A stretch of 64,000 bases of DNA from Welwitschia mirabilis (Eukaryota > Gnetophyta > Gnetopsida > Welwitschiales): NCBI GenBank assembly GCA_051453625.1, contig JBOZIK010000001.1, positions 98,838,861-98,902,860 of the forward strand, given 5' to 3'. Below the pieces are notes generated by a model. The model was given only the letters and a program-made list of their open reading frames with translations. It did not search any database and had not been told where the DNA came from. Below are positions 22,640 through 32,979 of the stretch, piece after piece. The position numbers and the translations under genes are program-made. How positions within the stretch are numbered: the stretch's first letter is position 1; each line of letters starts with the position of its first letter.

Positions 22640-24115
22640 ATATAGTCAACTAAATCTTTAGATGTTTGGGAAATAGATTTTATTAGATCAAATAATCCTC
22701 CTTCATATGAAAAATAGTACATCTTGGTCTATGTTAACTATCTTACTAAGTGGGTAAAGGCTGAAATTATCACCCATTTCTCTTTTCAAACTATTATAAA
22801 CATTTTTCTTAAAAATATTATCTACTAATTTGGAGCCCCTAGAAGTCTTATCTTTGATAGGAAAACTTACTTTACTAATGAAATCTTTGAAAAGCTTCTT
22901 CTTAAATATGGAATTTATGGTATGTTGTCTACTGCCTATCATCCTCAAACCAATGGTCAAGCTAAAGTGACTAATAGAGAACTAAATAGGATATTAATAA
23001 AAATTATCATTACAAAGAAAACAGATTAGATAAATAAACTGAATGAAGCCTTATAAGCCCATAGAATAACTTGGAATAATAGTATAAGATTTACATCATA
23101 TAAAGTAGTTTATGAAAAAAGGGCAATCCTACCTATTGAATTTAAAATCAAAACTTTTAAACTAGCTAAAGAATTAAAATGTAATTTAGATAAATCCTAA
23201 GAGGAATGGATAGAAAACATGAATACATTAGATAAGAAAAGAAGAAGATCCCTTTTGAAAAATGAACTGACATAGGAGAAAACCAAAACAAATCATGATA
23301 ATAGTATCAAAAAAATGGAAATTAAAGAAGGTAATTTAGTTCTAGTCTATAACACTAAAACACTTTATTCAAAACAAAAATACACCCAAAACTAGCTGGG
23401 ATCATTCTTCATAATTAATGTAATAGGAAATGGAGCATTTAAAATTTATGACCCTAAACAAAGGATGACATATCAAGTAAATGGTTAAAGACTAAGAATT
23501 TATAATGAATACAAACCTTTGTTGAACTATTTAGGGAATTTCTATAAAGTGAAAAGGATACTTCCACTCTATCTCTAACTTAATTAAAAAATGATATAAT
23601 AGCATCAATAGCCATATAATTACTTTATGAAAATTTTAAAGTTAAACTTACTTTTAGTATTATTTCTAAGACTATGTTTAATGAAATACTTAATATTCTA
23701 AATAAGTTTTATTGGTTTAGGCATAATTTAGACATTTATAAGAAGCAAGATATCAAGGATCATATTCTATCAATCTAAAGTTTTATTATAAAAAGAAAAT
23801 CATTTCTCAAAAATAGTAAGTCTTTAAATGGTAGTTAAAACAACCTAGTTCACCTTGATTTTTAGCTAACTATATGACTAATGGAAAGCATGAAAAAATG
23901 GGCTATGAGAAATTATATTTATATGAGTTGACTATTTTGGTTTAACTCTATTACCTATGCACATATTCCACTAGAAGCCTAAAGCTAAAAATCAGATAAG
24001 TATTTTGTTCTACCATAAGTACATAGAGGCAAATATTCTTGAGAGGGGCCTTTGGTAGTGTAACATAGTAGCTAAGAGAACTCCACTAGAGGGTTATTTG
24101 GCCATGATCTAGTTC
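22640..24115 (+). pseudogene. Athila-like Gypsy integrase and post-integrase region (broken)
   Basis: Integrase catalytic core of a Ty3-Gypsy element, which would insert element DNA. Visible are YILVYVNYLTKWVKAE (22715), FGAPRSLIFDRKTYFTNEIF (about 22830, the DxGxxF-type block), LLLKYGI, and STAYHPQTNGQAKVTNRELN (22930), the strongly conserved block before the catalytic Glu. Downstream are FTSYKVVYEKRAILPIEF, a basic region and a chromodomain-free end with GNLVLVYN and VNG-x-RLRIYNEY. The order and spacing are those of Athila/Tat integrases. Stops disable it. The tail at 24005-24110 matches the 3' region of the nested element in reverse orientation. Confidence 0.8.
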
Positions 24116-24217
24116 AATATTATACTTGCAAGTCTTTACTCTTTTGACAGTTGTTACACTCCTATCAATATACATAAGTATTTTTAAATACTATTGATAG
24201 ATAATTTGTTTTCAGCA

Positions 24218-24222
24218 TTTAA

Positions 24223-24289
<67 letters not shown>

Positions 24290-24291
24290 TT
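24218..24291 (+). repeat. (TA)n microsatellite at a contig end
   Basis: About 29 TA units preceded by TTTAAAACA and followed by TTATTTT. The same flanks recur after the gap, with about 11 units. Confidence 0.95.
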
Positions 24292-24391
24292 NNNNNNNNN
24301 NNNNNNNNNNNNNNNNNNNNNNNNNNNNNNNNNNNNNNNNNNNNNNNNNNNNNNNNNNNNNNNNNNNNNNNNNNNNNNNNNNNNNNNNNNN
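24292..24391. other. Assembly gap, 100 N, probably a false gap
   Basis: Both sides carry TTTAAAACA-(TA)n-TTATTTT, so the two contig ends are likely the same sequence left unmerged because the TA count differed. Confidence 0.8.
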
Positions 24392-24429
24392 TTTAAAACA
24401 TATATATATATATATATATTATTTTAAAA

Positions 24430-26270
24430 AAGTAAAAAAATAAAAAAGATATTTATTCTCAGCAACCCTGTCACCTCCACTTCCTCATTGATGATGCACA
24501 CATTATGGAGTTAAAAATTAAATACTTACAATTTCTCATAACATAAATTCTTCTGGTACACATTAGTTATCATGGAAAGCTGACATTGAACAATAAGTTA
24601 AGACTTGGATTTTAATCATTAAATTTTATTTAAGCATTATTGAGAGATATCTAATCGTCTTATGACAATTAGAATTGATAGTTACATCTCTTGATTTACA
24701 TAAATAAGTTATCTTATTTAAATAAATTTTTAGTAGTAATAATAGATAAGGTAATTATTATTACCTTATTAACAAGTTTATTCTAGATAGGATCATTAGT
24801 AATTTTTCCTATTTAATATTTATATTTAGTGGAATATTTTCTTTTATATAAGGTGGATGAATTATTTTGGCTATTGATGTAAATTATATAGATATCATAA
24901 TAATAATTATAATCAAAAAATAATAATAAGTGTTAAAAACATAAAAACTCTTTTATTTGAGTAAACTGTTATTACATAAATAGATTAGTTCACTCAAAGC
25001 TTCTCTCAAATTCACAACAATAGCAGAAAAGTAAAAATAGATAAAGTAAAAGGAAAACTCATAAAAGATCACTTCCATAAATGAGTATAAAACCCATTTT
25101 TTCAATTATATCTCTTTACTAGAGAAGGGCTTAAGGATGAAGGTAATAGATGAATTTCACTAAGAGTCTTATTTAGCATTTGTATTTCATTGGGATGTGC
25201 ACCTTAAAAAAGTCTGTATAAGCTCTTATATCCTAAATCAGCCTTCAATATTATCTTTATCAAAACTCAATGCCATCATTATAAGTTCTAAATTCATGCC
25301 TTGTAATTAATTAACTCTTCTTTCTAACTCTTGTAATGTCTAGCTAACTTTCCCAATGCAATTTCATATTTTGATTCTTTGTAATTCATCTTTTAGCAAA
25401 TCTCTTTTACTCTTAATCTTAGGTATTCATCAACAAGATGACAAATCAATATACCAAAGCATGGAGGTATAACCCCATTAAGAAATCAATCTCAATATCC
25501 ATATTTCAGTATAAATGAATCCGAGGCATGAAGCACCTTAAAAGTAGTCCTATAAAAAGAATAAGGTGATCTCTAATAGTTCTATTATTAATAACCACCT
25601 ATTTAAAAATAAGTTTAACACTTAGGATGCACATGTCTATTTAGATAAGGCCAAATTTAAATAAATATCTTTCAACCTTTTTAGTATTAGCTAAAGTTTA
25701 AGGAGGAGAAGAGGGATTGTGGAGATCAATAGAGTAGGAGGCCATGATGATTTTAGGAAACCATGAAAGATAGCTTACAAATGATGATTTGATGAAATAA
25801 AATAAATCAGTCTCATAATCTATAGCATTATTCTTGTTTAACAAGTGTTATATGATTACAAATGTTACTTACTTAATGAAGATATTGAATGAAGTATGAA
25901 GCATACCTATTCAAGGAACCTTGGCTCCTTAAGTTTCTACCTAACTAATTGAGCATGACTAAAGATATATTAAACTATTTAAAACTTGATCTAAAACCTA
26001 GGATTTAATCAATACTAGATCAATTCAAGATCTCTTTACTCTTTAAAGTTGTCATCTACCTGCATATTAAAAACAAAAGCAATATTATGTTAATAAATAA
26101 TCTGAAATGCATGTTTGTTTAGTTTCTTAAAATTTAGTGGAATATGAAATCATCAGATATTTTACATTAATTGGATTAATATTTCTCATTAATGTAGAAT
26201 CATGATTTTGGATTAAACCTTTAACTTAATTCTATTTTTTTAAATCATTAAGTTAAGCATTTTATTAATC
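24430..26270. other. AT-rich DNA, nothing firmly recognised
   Basis: No LTR pair or clear protein domain. A minus-strand stretch at about 25120-25440 shows a few charged, coiled-coil-like segments between stops, but I cannot tie it to a family. Confidence 0.45.
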
Positions 26271-26277
26271 CTAAACA

Positions 26278-26390
26278 TAGGTTCTAGATTAGTTTAACCT
26301 AATATAAAAGATGTCATTGGATAAGTATGTTATTAATCTAGAACTTTAGTCCTAAATTAAATCTTAAAGTAATCCATAAACCTCCTTGAA
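26278..26390 (+). repeat. Flanking repeat, left member of a 1.19-kb-spaced pair
   Basis: This segment, with TAGGTTCTAGATTA then a CATTGGAT and AGTATGTTATTAA block, matches 27469-27580. The pair brackets the 147-bp array, so the array may be an expansion inside a larger duplicated unit. Confidence 0.65.
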
Positions 26391-27475
26391 CTCTTTAATA
26401 ACCTTCTCACTTTAACATTTACTTCATAATGTTGGGTTAACCCAGACCCTAAGTTTTGGATTAAACCTCTGCTCAAACTGATCCTTATTGTGAAAGAGAA
26501 GGGATGTCTTTCTCAAATAATCTCCTTAAATCATTACTATGCTTTCCCATATTTAAATTTCCTTGATTTGGTTAATCACTTCATTAAACCAGAATCTAAA
26601 TTCTAGATAAACCTTAACTCAACCTTATTCTTATTACAAAAGAGGAGGAATGTTTTTCTTGATGAACCTCCTTGAACTTTTATTGAGGCTTTTAACTTTA
26701 ACATTTGCTTCATCAAGTTGAGCACATTATTAAACTAGAATCTAAGTTCTAGATTAAACCTTAGTTCAACCTGATTCTTATTATAAAAGAGAAGAAATGT
26801 TTTTCTTGACGAATCTCCTTAAACTTCTACTATGCGTTCCCATCTTTAAAATTACTTAATTAGGTTAAGTACTTCATTAACCTAAAACCTAAGTTTTGGA
26901 TTAAATATTAGCTCAACCTGATTCTTATTGTAAAAGAGAAGGAATATATTTCTCAGTGAACCTCCTCGAATTCTTGTTGTGCATTCCCATCTTTAAATTC
27001 ACTTTATTAGATTAAGCACTTCATTAACCTAGAACCTAAGCTCTAGATTAAACATTATTTCAAGATGATTCTTATTGCAAAAGAGGAGGAATTTCTTTCT
27101 CAATAAACCACCTTGAATCCTTATTGTACATTCTCATCTTTAAATTTACTTAATTAAGTTAAGCACTTCATTAACCTAGAATCTAAGTTCTGTATTAAAC
27201 CTTAGTCCAACCTAACTCTTATTGCAAAAAAGGAGGAATGTCTTTCTTAATGAACCTCCTCAAACTTTTATTATGCATTCCCATGTTTAAATTTACTTAA
27301 TTAGATTAAGCACTTTATTAATTCAAAATCTAAGTTCTAGATTAAACCTTAGCTCAGCTTAAATCTTATTATAAAATAGGAGGAATGTCCTTCGTAGTGA
27401 ACCTCCTCGAACTTCTACTAAGCATTCTGATTTACCCTATTAGGTTAAGTACTTTATTAAACTAGAACCTAGGTT
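26378..27475 (+). repeat. 147-bp tandem repeat array, about 8 units
   Basis: Each unit contains CTAAGTTCTAGATTAAAC or a close variant. The motif starts at 26449, 26596, 26742, 26889, 27036, 27183, 27330 and 27469, giving spacings of 147, 146, 147, 147, 147, 147 and 139 bp. Units also share a GAGGAGGAATG block, a CCTCCTTGAAC block and a GTTAAGCACTTCATTAA block. AGGAGG and CCTCCT within a unit can pair as a short hairpin stem. Units differ by roughly a tenth to a fifth of positions by eye, so the array is old. No open frame spans it. Confidence 0.9.
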
Positions 27476-27580
27476 TTAGATTAAAATTTATATTAACTTA
27501 ATTTAAAGAAATCATTGGATTTAGTATGTTATTAAGTAAAACCTTAATCTTAGATTAAATCTTAACGTAATCCAACAATC
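27469..27580 (+). repeat. Flanking repeat, right member of the 1.19-kb-spaced pair
   Basis: Matches 26278-26390 in the same orientation, including TAGTATGTTATTAA and AATCTTAACGTAATCCA-like ends. It begins at the last, shortened 147-bp period. Confidence 0.65.
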
Positions 27581-27837
27581 ATATTTTCTCCATCAAAAGA
27601 ATGAGGATTTGAGAATCCTCAAGTTTTCAAAAATGCTTTCCCATTCTTCTCCCCTCCCCTAGTTGAATCCTTACTCCATCTTAATAACAATTAAACTTAA
27701 GATTTTTGATGATCCTATCAAGAACTTTCAAGTTCTTGATGACCCCCTCGAATACCTTAATAGGAAGCTGATATCAAACATGTAATATGTATATTTTTTA
27801 AATTTCTTCCTCCATTTAACTTCATTCCCAATAATGC

Positions 27838-28271
27838 CCCTAAAGATTCTTGACAATCACCTTTATGTTTTTATAATATTAGATTAATTAATTAATCAAT
27901 TCAAAACCAAATATTATAGATTAACTCTTAGCTAAATCTAGTGATTATGAAGTTTCTAGATTACAGCACTTTATTAATCCAAAACCTAGGTTCTAAACTA
28001 AATCTTAACTTTATCCAAAAACTTTAATTTACTTCACAAATATTCTTGATGACCTTTCTAGGATTCTTAACAATCCCCTTTACATTTTTATAATATTGGA
28101 TTAAGTAATTAACTGATTTAAAACCAAAAGTCTTGGATTAACTCTTAGCTTAATCCAATGATTACAAATTTTTGCGATTAAAGCACTTTATTATTCTAGA
28201 ATCTAGGTTCTATATTAAATATTAAGTTTATCTAAATACTTCACTTTATTTTTTAAATAGAAGTATGTATC
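27838..28271 (+). repeat. 217-bp tandem duplication, two units
   Basis: Landmarks GATTCTT (27845 and 28062), AAAACCAA (27903 and 28120) and CTAGG (27986 and 28203) are each exactly 217 bp apart. The units carry the same CTAGGTTCTA-type motif as the 147-bp array, which suggests a common origin. Confidence 0.85.
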
Positions 28272-29935
28272 ATTATCAATGACCCCTCAAAAATTCTCAG
28301 TGATTCCCTGAGTTTTTACTCTATGTTCATATGTGGACCACTTTATTTTCAAGTTTTAGAACTTCTTGTGCCAAGTGGATGAGGGTTCAAGGGCCCTCGA
28401 TGAGAACCCTTGAGTTCTTGATGATCCTTTTTTTCATGAATCATCAATCCACCTTGATGCTAACTCAACTTAAGGTGTTTGATAACCCTTGTCAAGAACA
28501 TTCAAGTTCTTAATAATCTCCTTTGTATACCATGATAACGAGCTCGCATCTAGGACTTTATATAAGTATTTCTTGTACCTTGATCCAACCTAACCCTATT
28601 TTTAACCACCCTCTATCTTGAACCTCTAGCACATGGCTTCAAATTGACTTACATATTTTCAATTCATCATTTTAAATATTTGATATCAGCATTTGATAAT
28701 AGATTCTTATTATACATCAGAAGAAATCTAGCAAAATCATCCAACTTAAAGTTAAATTAATTTCACATGAATCACTTTAGGTTGTAAATTAAAGCAATTA
28801 GTAAGTCTAAATTTCCCTTGCATGTTATTTTTCCATGCTTTTGTTTTTCTCTTACCATTTAATTATTTCCCATAGCTTCTCAAGCAATGGTTACTCCTAA
28901 AGGTATGCCTTTTAAGTTTTTAAATTCATTTAAAAACATGTCCCCCCTTTTTTTAGGTGGTAGAATAAAATACTGTGTTTACTACATTTTGTAAGTATTA
29001 TTCAAATACTTTTGTAAATCATTCATCATTTTACATGCTTAGAGTATTTAAAATAAGAATTTCTTTTAAAAAATACATTCTCCTATTTGAAAATTAATTT
29101 GAAGTTTTGTTAATTATATTTTAAGAAGTAAAATTAAACTTGTATCAAAGGATTATGCTATGAAGCCTCAGATAAGCTAACTCAAAGCCTGATTAATAGT
29201 TTAGTCTGTTAGTTAAAAAACTAGTTACTTATTAAAGTACTAAAACTATAATTAAGTTAACTTATGAATCAATTGAGAGTTACATGTATTAATTGAGTAA
29301 TTTGAAACTAAGCTATCTAAAATTCAATTAATAATTTTGGTTATTAGTCAAATAAATAGTTAACCTAGTAATGACTTATAGCTAAAAGTAAGTTAAATTC
29401 CTACCACATTAAATTTAGTTAAGCTAAGATTAAATAGGAAAATTAATTAATCTCTACTATTAGTTAAATGGTTAAATAACTTCACCAAACTAAAAGCCCT
29501 ACTTAAAAAATAATATTTATAGATTTATTAGTTATTAAGACTTTAATTAAAATTCAATATGAAAGGAAAGGTTCACTTAAAACTGACTAATAACCTAACT
29601 ACTAGTATAAGAACTAGTTAACTTTATTTAAGATCATGAACATATCTACATTACTCAAACTAAATTATTTTGATAAAGAATCTTTTGTGTTATCAATATT
29701 TAAAAAAAAACTCTATTTATCAAAATTTAGAATTGTTTCTTCCTTGAACTTTGGAGGGGTTTTAGCATATCCCTAGCTAGAAGATTTTCAAAACAAGGTG
29801 ATTAAATTAGGATGGATTGACTAATTAATAATGAAAGAAGGATATAGTTTTGAAATAATATTTGAAGTTTACAAGAACCTATAATACAAATAAGACCAGC
29901 AAGTACTTAAAACTATTATGTTTAATACTTAGGTC
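28272..29935. other. AT-rich DNA with degenerate short repeats
   Basis: A segment at 28440-28550 (AAGAACATTCAAGTTCTT and flanks) resembles 27670-27770, a further dispersed duplicate. Between 29130 and 29640 variants of CTAGTTA, TAATTAA and AGTTAAC recur without a clear period. No gene is supported. Confidence 0.4.
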
Positions 29936-30733
29936 TCCTTTTCCCAAGAGAATCTTCAAAGAATTCTAAATTTGAAAAGCAGAGAAAGGTCCATAGGATA
30001 CATTAGTAGGAAGAAAGTTTGAAACCTTAGTTTACATTTGTTAGGGCATACCATAGTTGACGTAGGAGATACTTTTGCAACTATTTCAAGACTAGATAGC
30101 ATTAAAATGTTTTTGCCTTTGCAGCTTTTAAGAATTTCAAAGTCTATCAAATGGATGTAAAAAGTACTTTTCTAAATGGTACGTTAATTGAAGAAGTCTA
30201 TGTAGAACAACCACTACGTTTTATTGATCCTCATAAAACTAATCATGTATATAGACTTAAGAAAGCTTTGTATGGATTAAAACAAGCACCAAAAGCTTGG
30301 TATGAGAATCTAGTTACATTTTTAAATGAAAATGAATATATTCAAGGAACTGTAGATAAAACCTTATTTGTAAATAATCTGAAAAAGGATTTTATTATCA
30401 TACAAATTTATATAGATGATATTATTTTTGGTGCCTCAAATGAAAAGCTATTAAAATAATTTACAAATATTATGACAAATCAATTTGAAATGAGTATGTT
30501 ATTGAAGTAAAAATATTTCTTAAACTTCAGATCAAGAAACCTAAAGATTAAATATTTATTTCTCAATCTAATAATGCAAGAGATTTAATCAAACGATTTG
30601 GTTTAGAAAATGCAAAAACAACTGACACTCCTATGTTTACATCATGTAAAGTAAGTTTGGATGAAAATGATAAATCAGTGAATCAAAAACTTTATAGAAG
30701 TATGATTGGTAGTTTATTATATTTGACTACAAG

Positions 30734-31014
30734 TAAACCAGATATTGTGTTTAGTATTGGAGTTTATGCAAGATATCAATCCCAACCAAAAGAATCACAT
30801 CTACAAGTAGTAAAAAGAATAATTNNNNNNNNNNNNNNNNNNNNNNNNNNNNNNNNNNNNNNNNNNNNNNNNNNNNNNNNNNNNNNNNNNNNNNNNNNNN
30901 NNNNNNNNNNNNNNNNNNNNNNNNTAAACCAGATATTGTGTTTAGTATTGGAGTTTATGCAAGATATCAATCCCAACCAAAAGAATCACATCTTTAAGTA
31001 GTAAAAAGAATAAT
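30734..31014 (+). repeat. 90-bp direct repeat flanking a 100-N gap (contig overlap)
   Basis: About 90 bp at 30734-30823 recur at 30925-31014 with only one or two mismatches (CTACAAG versus CTTTAAG). The protein continues normally if one copy and the gap are removed. The gap at 30825-30924 is therefore an assembly artefact. Confidence 0.9.
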
Positions 31015-31185
31015 CAATTATGTAAAGGGCACATGTAATTATAGCTTACGATATCCCACCAAGACATCTTTTGAACTTGTAAGTTTTAGTGATGTGAACT
31101 AGGCTAGATGTAAAGATAATAGAAAAAGCACAACTAGAAAGTTCTTTCTTCTAGGTTCATGTCTAATAGGATGGTTAAGAAAGAA

Positions 31186-31191
<6 letters not shown>

Positions 31192-31251
<60 letters not shown>
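31192..31251 (+). repeat. (CT)n microsatellite inside Copia RNase H frame
   Basis: About 30 CT units. The 63 bases from 31193 to 31255 are 21 codons (Ser-Leu repeats) between KKQN and TVEAEYIAA, where Copia RNase H normally has about five residues (as in N-S-I-A-L-S-T). The expansion is a multiple of three and preserves the frame. Confidence 0.9.
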
Positions 31252-31255
<4 letters not shown>

Positions 31256-31623
31256 ACTGTAGAAGCTGAATATATTGCAGCAAGTAGTTGTTGCATCCAC
31301 CTTTTATGGATGAAAGAAATGTTAAAAGATTTTGGTATTAATTCTGAGCAAGTTCCTATTTTCTGTAATAGCATAAGTGCTATTAATATATCAAAAAATC
31401 CAGTTCAACACTTCAAAACGAAGCATATTAATCTAAGACATCATTTCCTATGAGACCAAGGTGAAAAAGGGCATATCTCTATGAATTTTATAACTTTAGA
31501 CTAACAATTAGCAGATATTTTTACTAAATCTCTAAATTTTCAGACTTTTCTTCATCTTAAAAATGAACCGGGGGTTCTCTCACTGTCCTATGGTTGATTG
31601 CAGAACAGTCGACCAAATCATTT

Positions 31624-31639
31624 ATTCGGTCGACCGAAT
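31624..31639 (+). repeat. 16-bp perfect palindrome downstream of Copia pol
   Basis: ATTCGGTCGACCGAAT equals its own reverse complement. Related half-sites (GTCGACCAAATC at 31609, GAGGTCGGTTGATT at 31640) flank it, giving a small cluster of CGACC/GGTCG motifs. Confidence 0.85.
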
Positions 31640-31799
31640 GAGGTCGGTTGATTGGTTTAAGACATGGTCACCTAGACACTTTAGGTTTTGTAGCTGTCCC
31701 AGCAAAAGTACAAAATAACAATTTGTAATCTTCTTTTTTTTTGGTTTGATTTCTCAGTAAATGTTTCTTCTCTCCTTTGTCATTAATATTAAAATAGGG

Positions 31800-32110
31800 A
31801 GAATTAGTTTGTTTATTAAATATTTATTAAATATTTTTGCACAAAATTGTGTTTGATTTGGTAGCTAAAATATATTTGTATTTTTCCAAAGCATATATGC
31901 TAAATATGTTTTTAATTTGGTATCATATATACTTAACTTGAAAAGATTAAAGTCTTCTAACATTGGAAATAAACTATAATTTGTGACATTTGATTCATTT
32001 TTGTATGCAAGTTTTGTTTAAGATTGGATTCATTTAGAATATTGTTTTAAATTTTTTTAAGTATGTATTCCCCCCTTCTCCCTCTAGGGTTCTCGATCCT
32101 ATCACTTTTC
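31800..32110 (+). repeat. Probable Copia 3' LTR (part)
   Basis: Begins just after the purine tract at about 31792 and ends in a CCCCCC-TTCTCCCTCTAGGG motif like that at 385-405. No second LTR is available in the window to set exact ends. Confidence 0.5.
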
Positions 32111-32979
32111 TCTCCCTTGCTTATGTTTGTTAGGTAGTTTCTTATTTCTTTCTAAACTTTAGCCTACTTGTTCTATAATCCTTCCTCATGTCAAGTGGCA
32201 ATTATATTTGCAACATTTGTTAATAAAAGTTATACATAATAACTAATAATAACTTATTAACATAAAATTACTAATTAACTTAAATAATAAATATAAAATT
32301 TATTTTAAGTTAACATTAAAACAAATGAATATTAATCAAAAATTATATAAAATTTTTTATTCACCTTGTCACCACCACAAAATCTCAAATAATTAAGATG
32401 CCTTTAGGGTAGGTTACAAGAAATAAGAAGATTTATTCCTAAATTATCATAAAGATTAACATCACCTCTACCTTTATTAAAAAGGAAGCATGAGTATGAA
32501 TGAACAAACAAATGTTAAAATTACTAGATAGCACTAAGAAACTTTTGATAAAATTACCTAAGTTAAGAGCACCTAAGAATAAAATCCCATTTAAATTGTA
32601 CTTGAAAACATCAAACTTAATCATAGTAGTGGCCCTCATGTAAGGATAATATAGCAAGAAGCATCCTTTCCCCCTGCCTTAGCTGTCTCTTAAGCAGAGT
32701 TTTAATGATGTAGAAAGAAGATATCAACATGTTAATAAATTAAATCAAAAACTAGTTTTTCTAGTTAAAAATTGAGACATTATTTGTTTTCTTAAGATAT
32801 CGATATCATCTACAAGATCAACATGCTTAAACACATAAGAAAATAGATGATGTCAAATAATAAAATGAGGGTACTATTCTATCTGAATTTAACATCTTAT
32901 TTAAGATACAAAAGAAAATTAAGGTACAAGCAAGTGTAAATCAAATTTTTAATCTAAAATGAATATAGGATAACCCAAT
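32111..32979. other. AT-rich DNA, nothing recognised
   Basis: Lies between the Copia end and the Gypsy relic. It could be decayed Gypsy internal sequence. No domain, LTR or tandem repeat was seen. Confidence 0.45.

Larger units (their letters stand above)
30060..31600 (+). pseudogene. Copia RT and RNase H (broken)
   Basis: Reverse transcriptase and RNase H of a Copia element. In order: DTFA and ARLDSI-like start (30066), a frameshift, [12 protein letters not shown] (30142), [28 protein letters not shown] (the catalytic YxDD box, about 30411), then a shift and stop, FGLENAKTTDTPM, MIGSLLYLTTSKPDIVFSIG (30703), STVEAEYIAASSC (about 31253, RNase H), NPVQHFKTKHINLRHHF (31398) and QLADIFTKSL (31507). 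Frames 30151-30459 and 30633-30824 are open. Two peculiarities are a false gap inside the frame and an in-frame CT microsatellite in RNase H. Confidence 0.85.
29940..32110 (+). mobile_element. Copia-type LTR retrotransposon, 3' part
   Basis: RT and RNase H of a Copia polyprotein are followed by a non-coding tail, a purine-rich tract AAAATAGGGAGAA (about 31792) typical of a polypurine tract, and LTR-like sequence to about 32105. Gag, protease and integrase are missing upstream, so it is 5'-truncated. The boundary upstream is set by the first RT similarity. Confidence 0.85.

Noticed and set aside
24194-24427. Frame with Ile-Tyr repeats
   Set aside because: Translation of a TA microsatellite across an assembly gap.
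26378-27475. Possible CRISPR-like array
   Set aside because: Units are contiguous diverged 147-bp repeats without spacers, in a plant nuclear context.
31099-31374. Minus-strand frame with a Glu-Arg repeat
   Set aside because: It is the complement of the CT microsatellite inside Copia RNase H, which is coded on the + strand.
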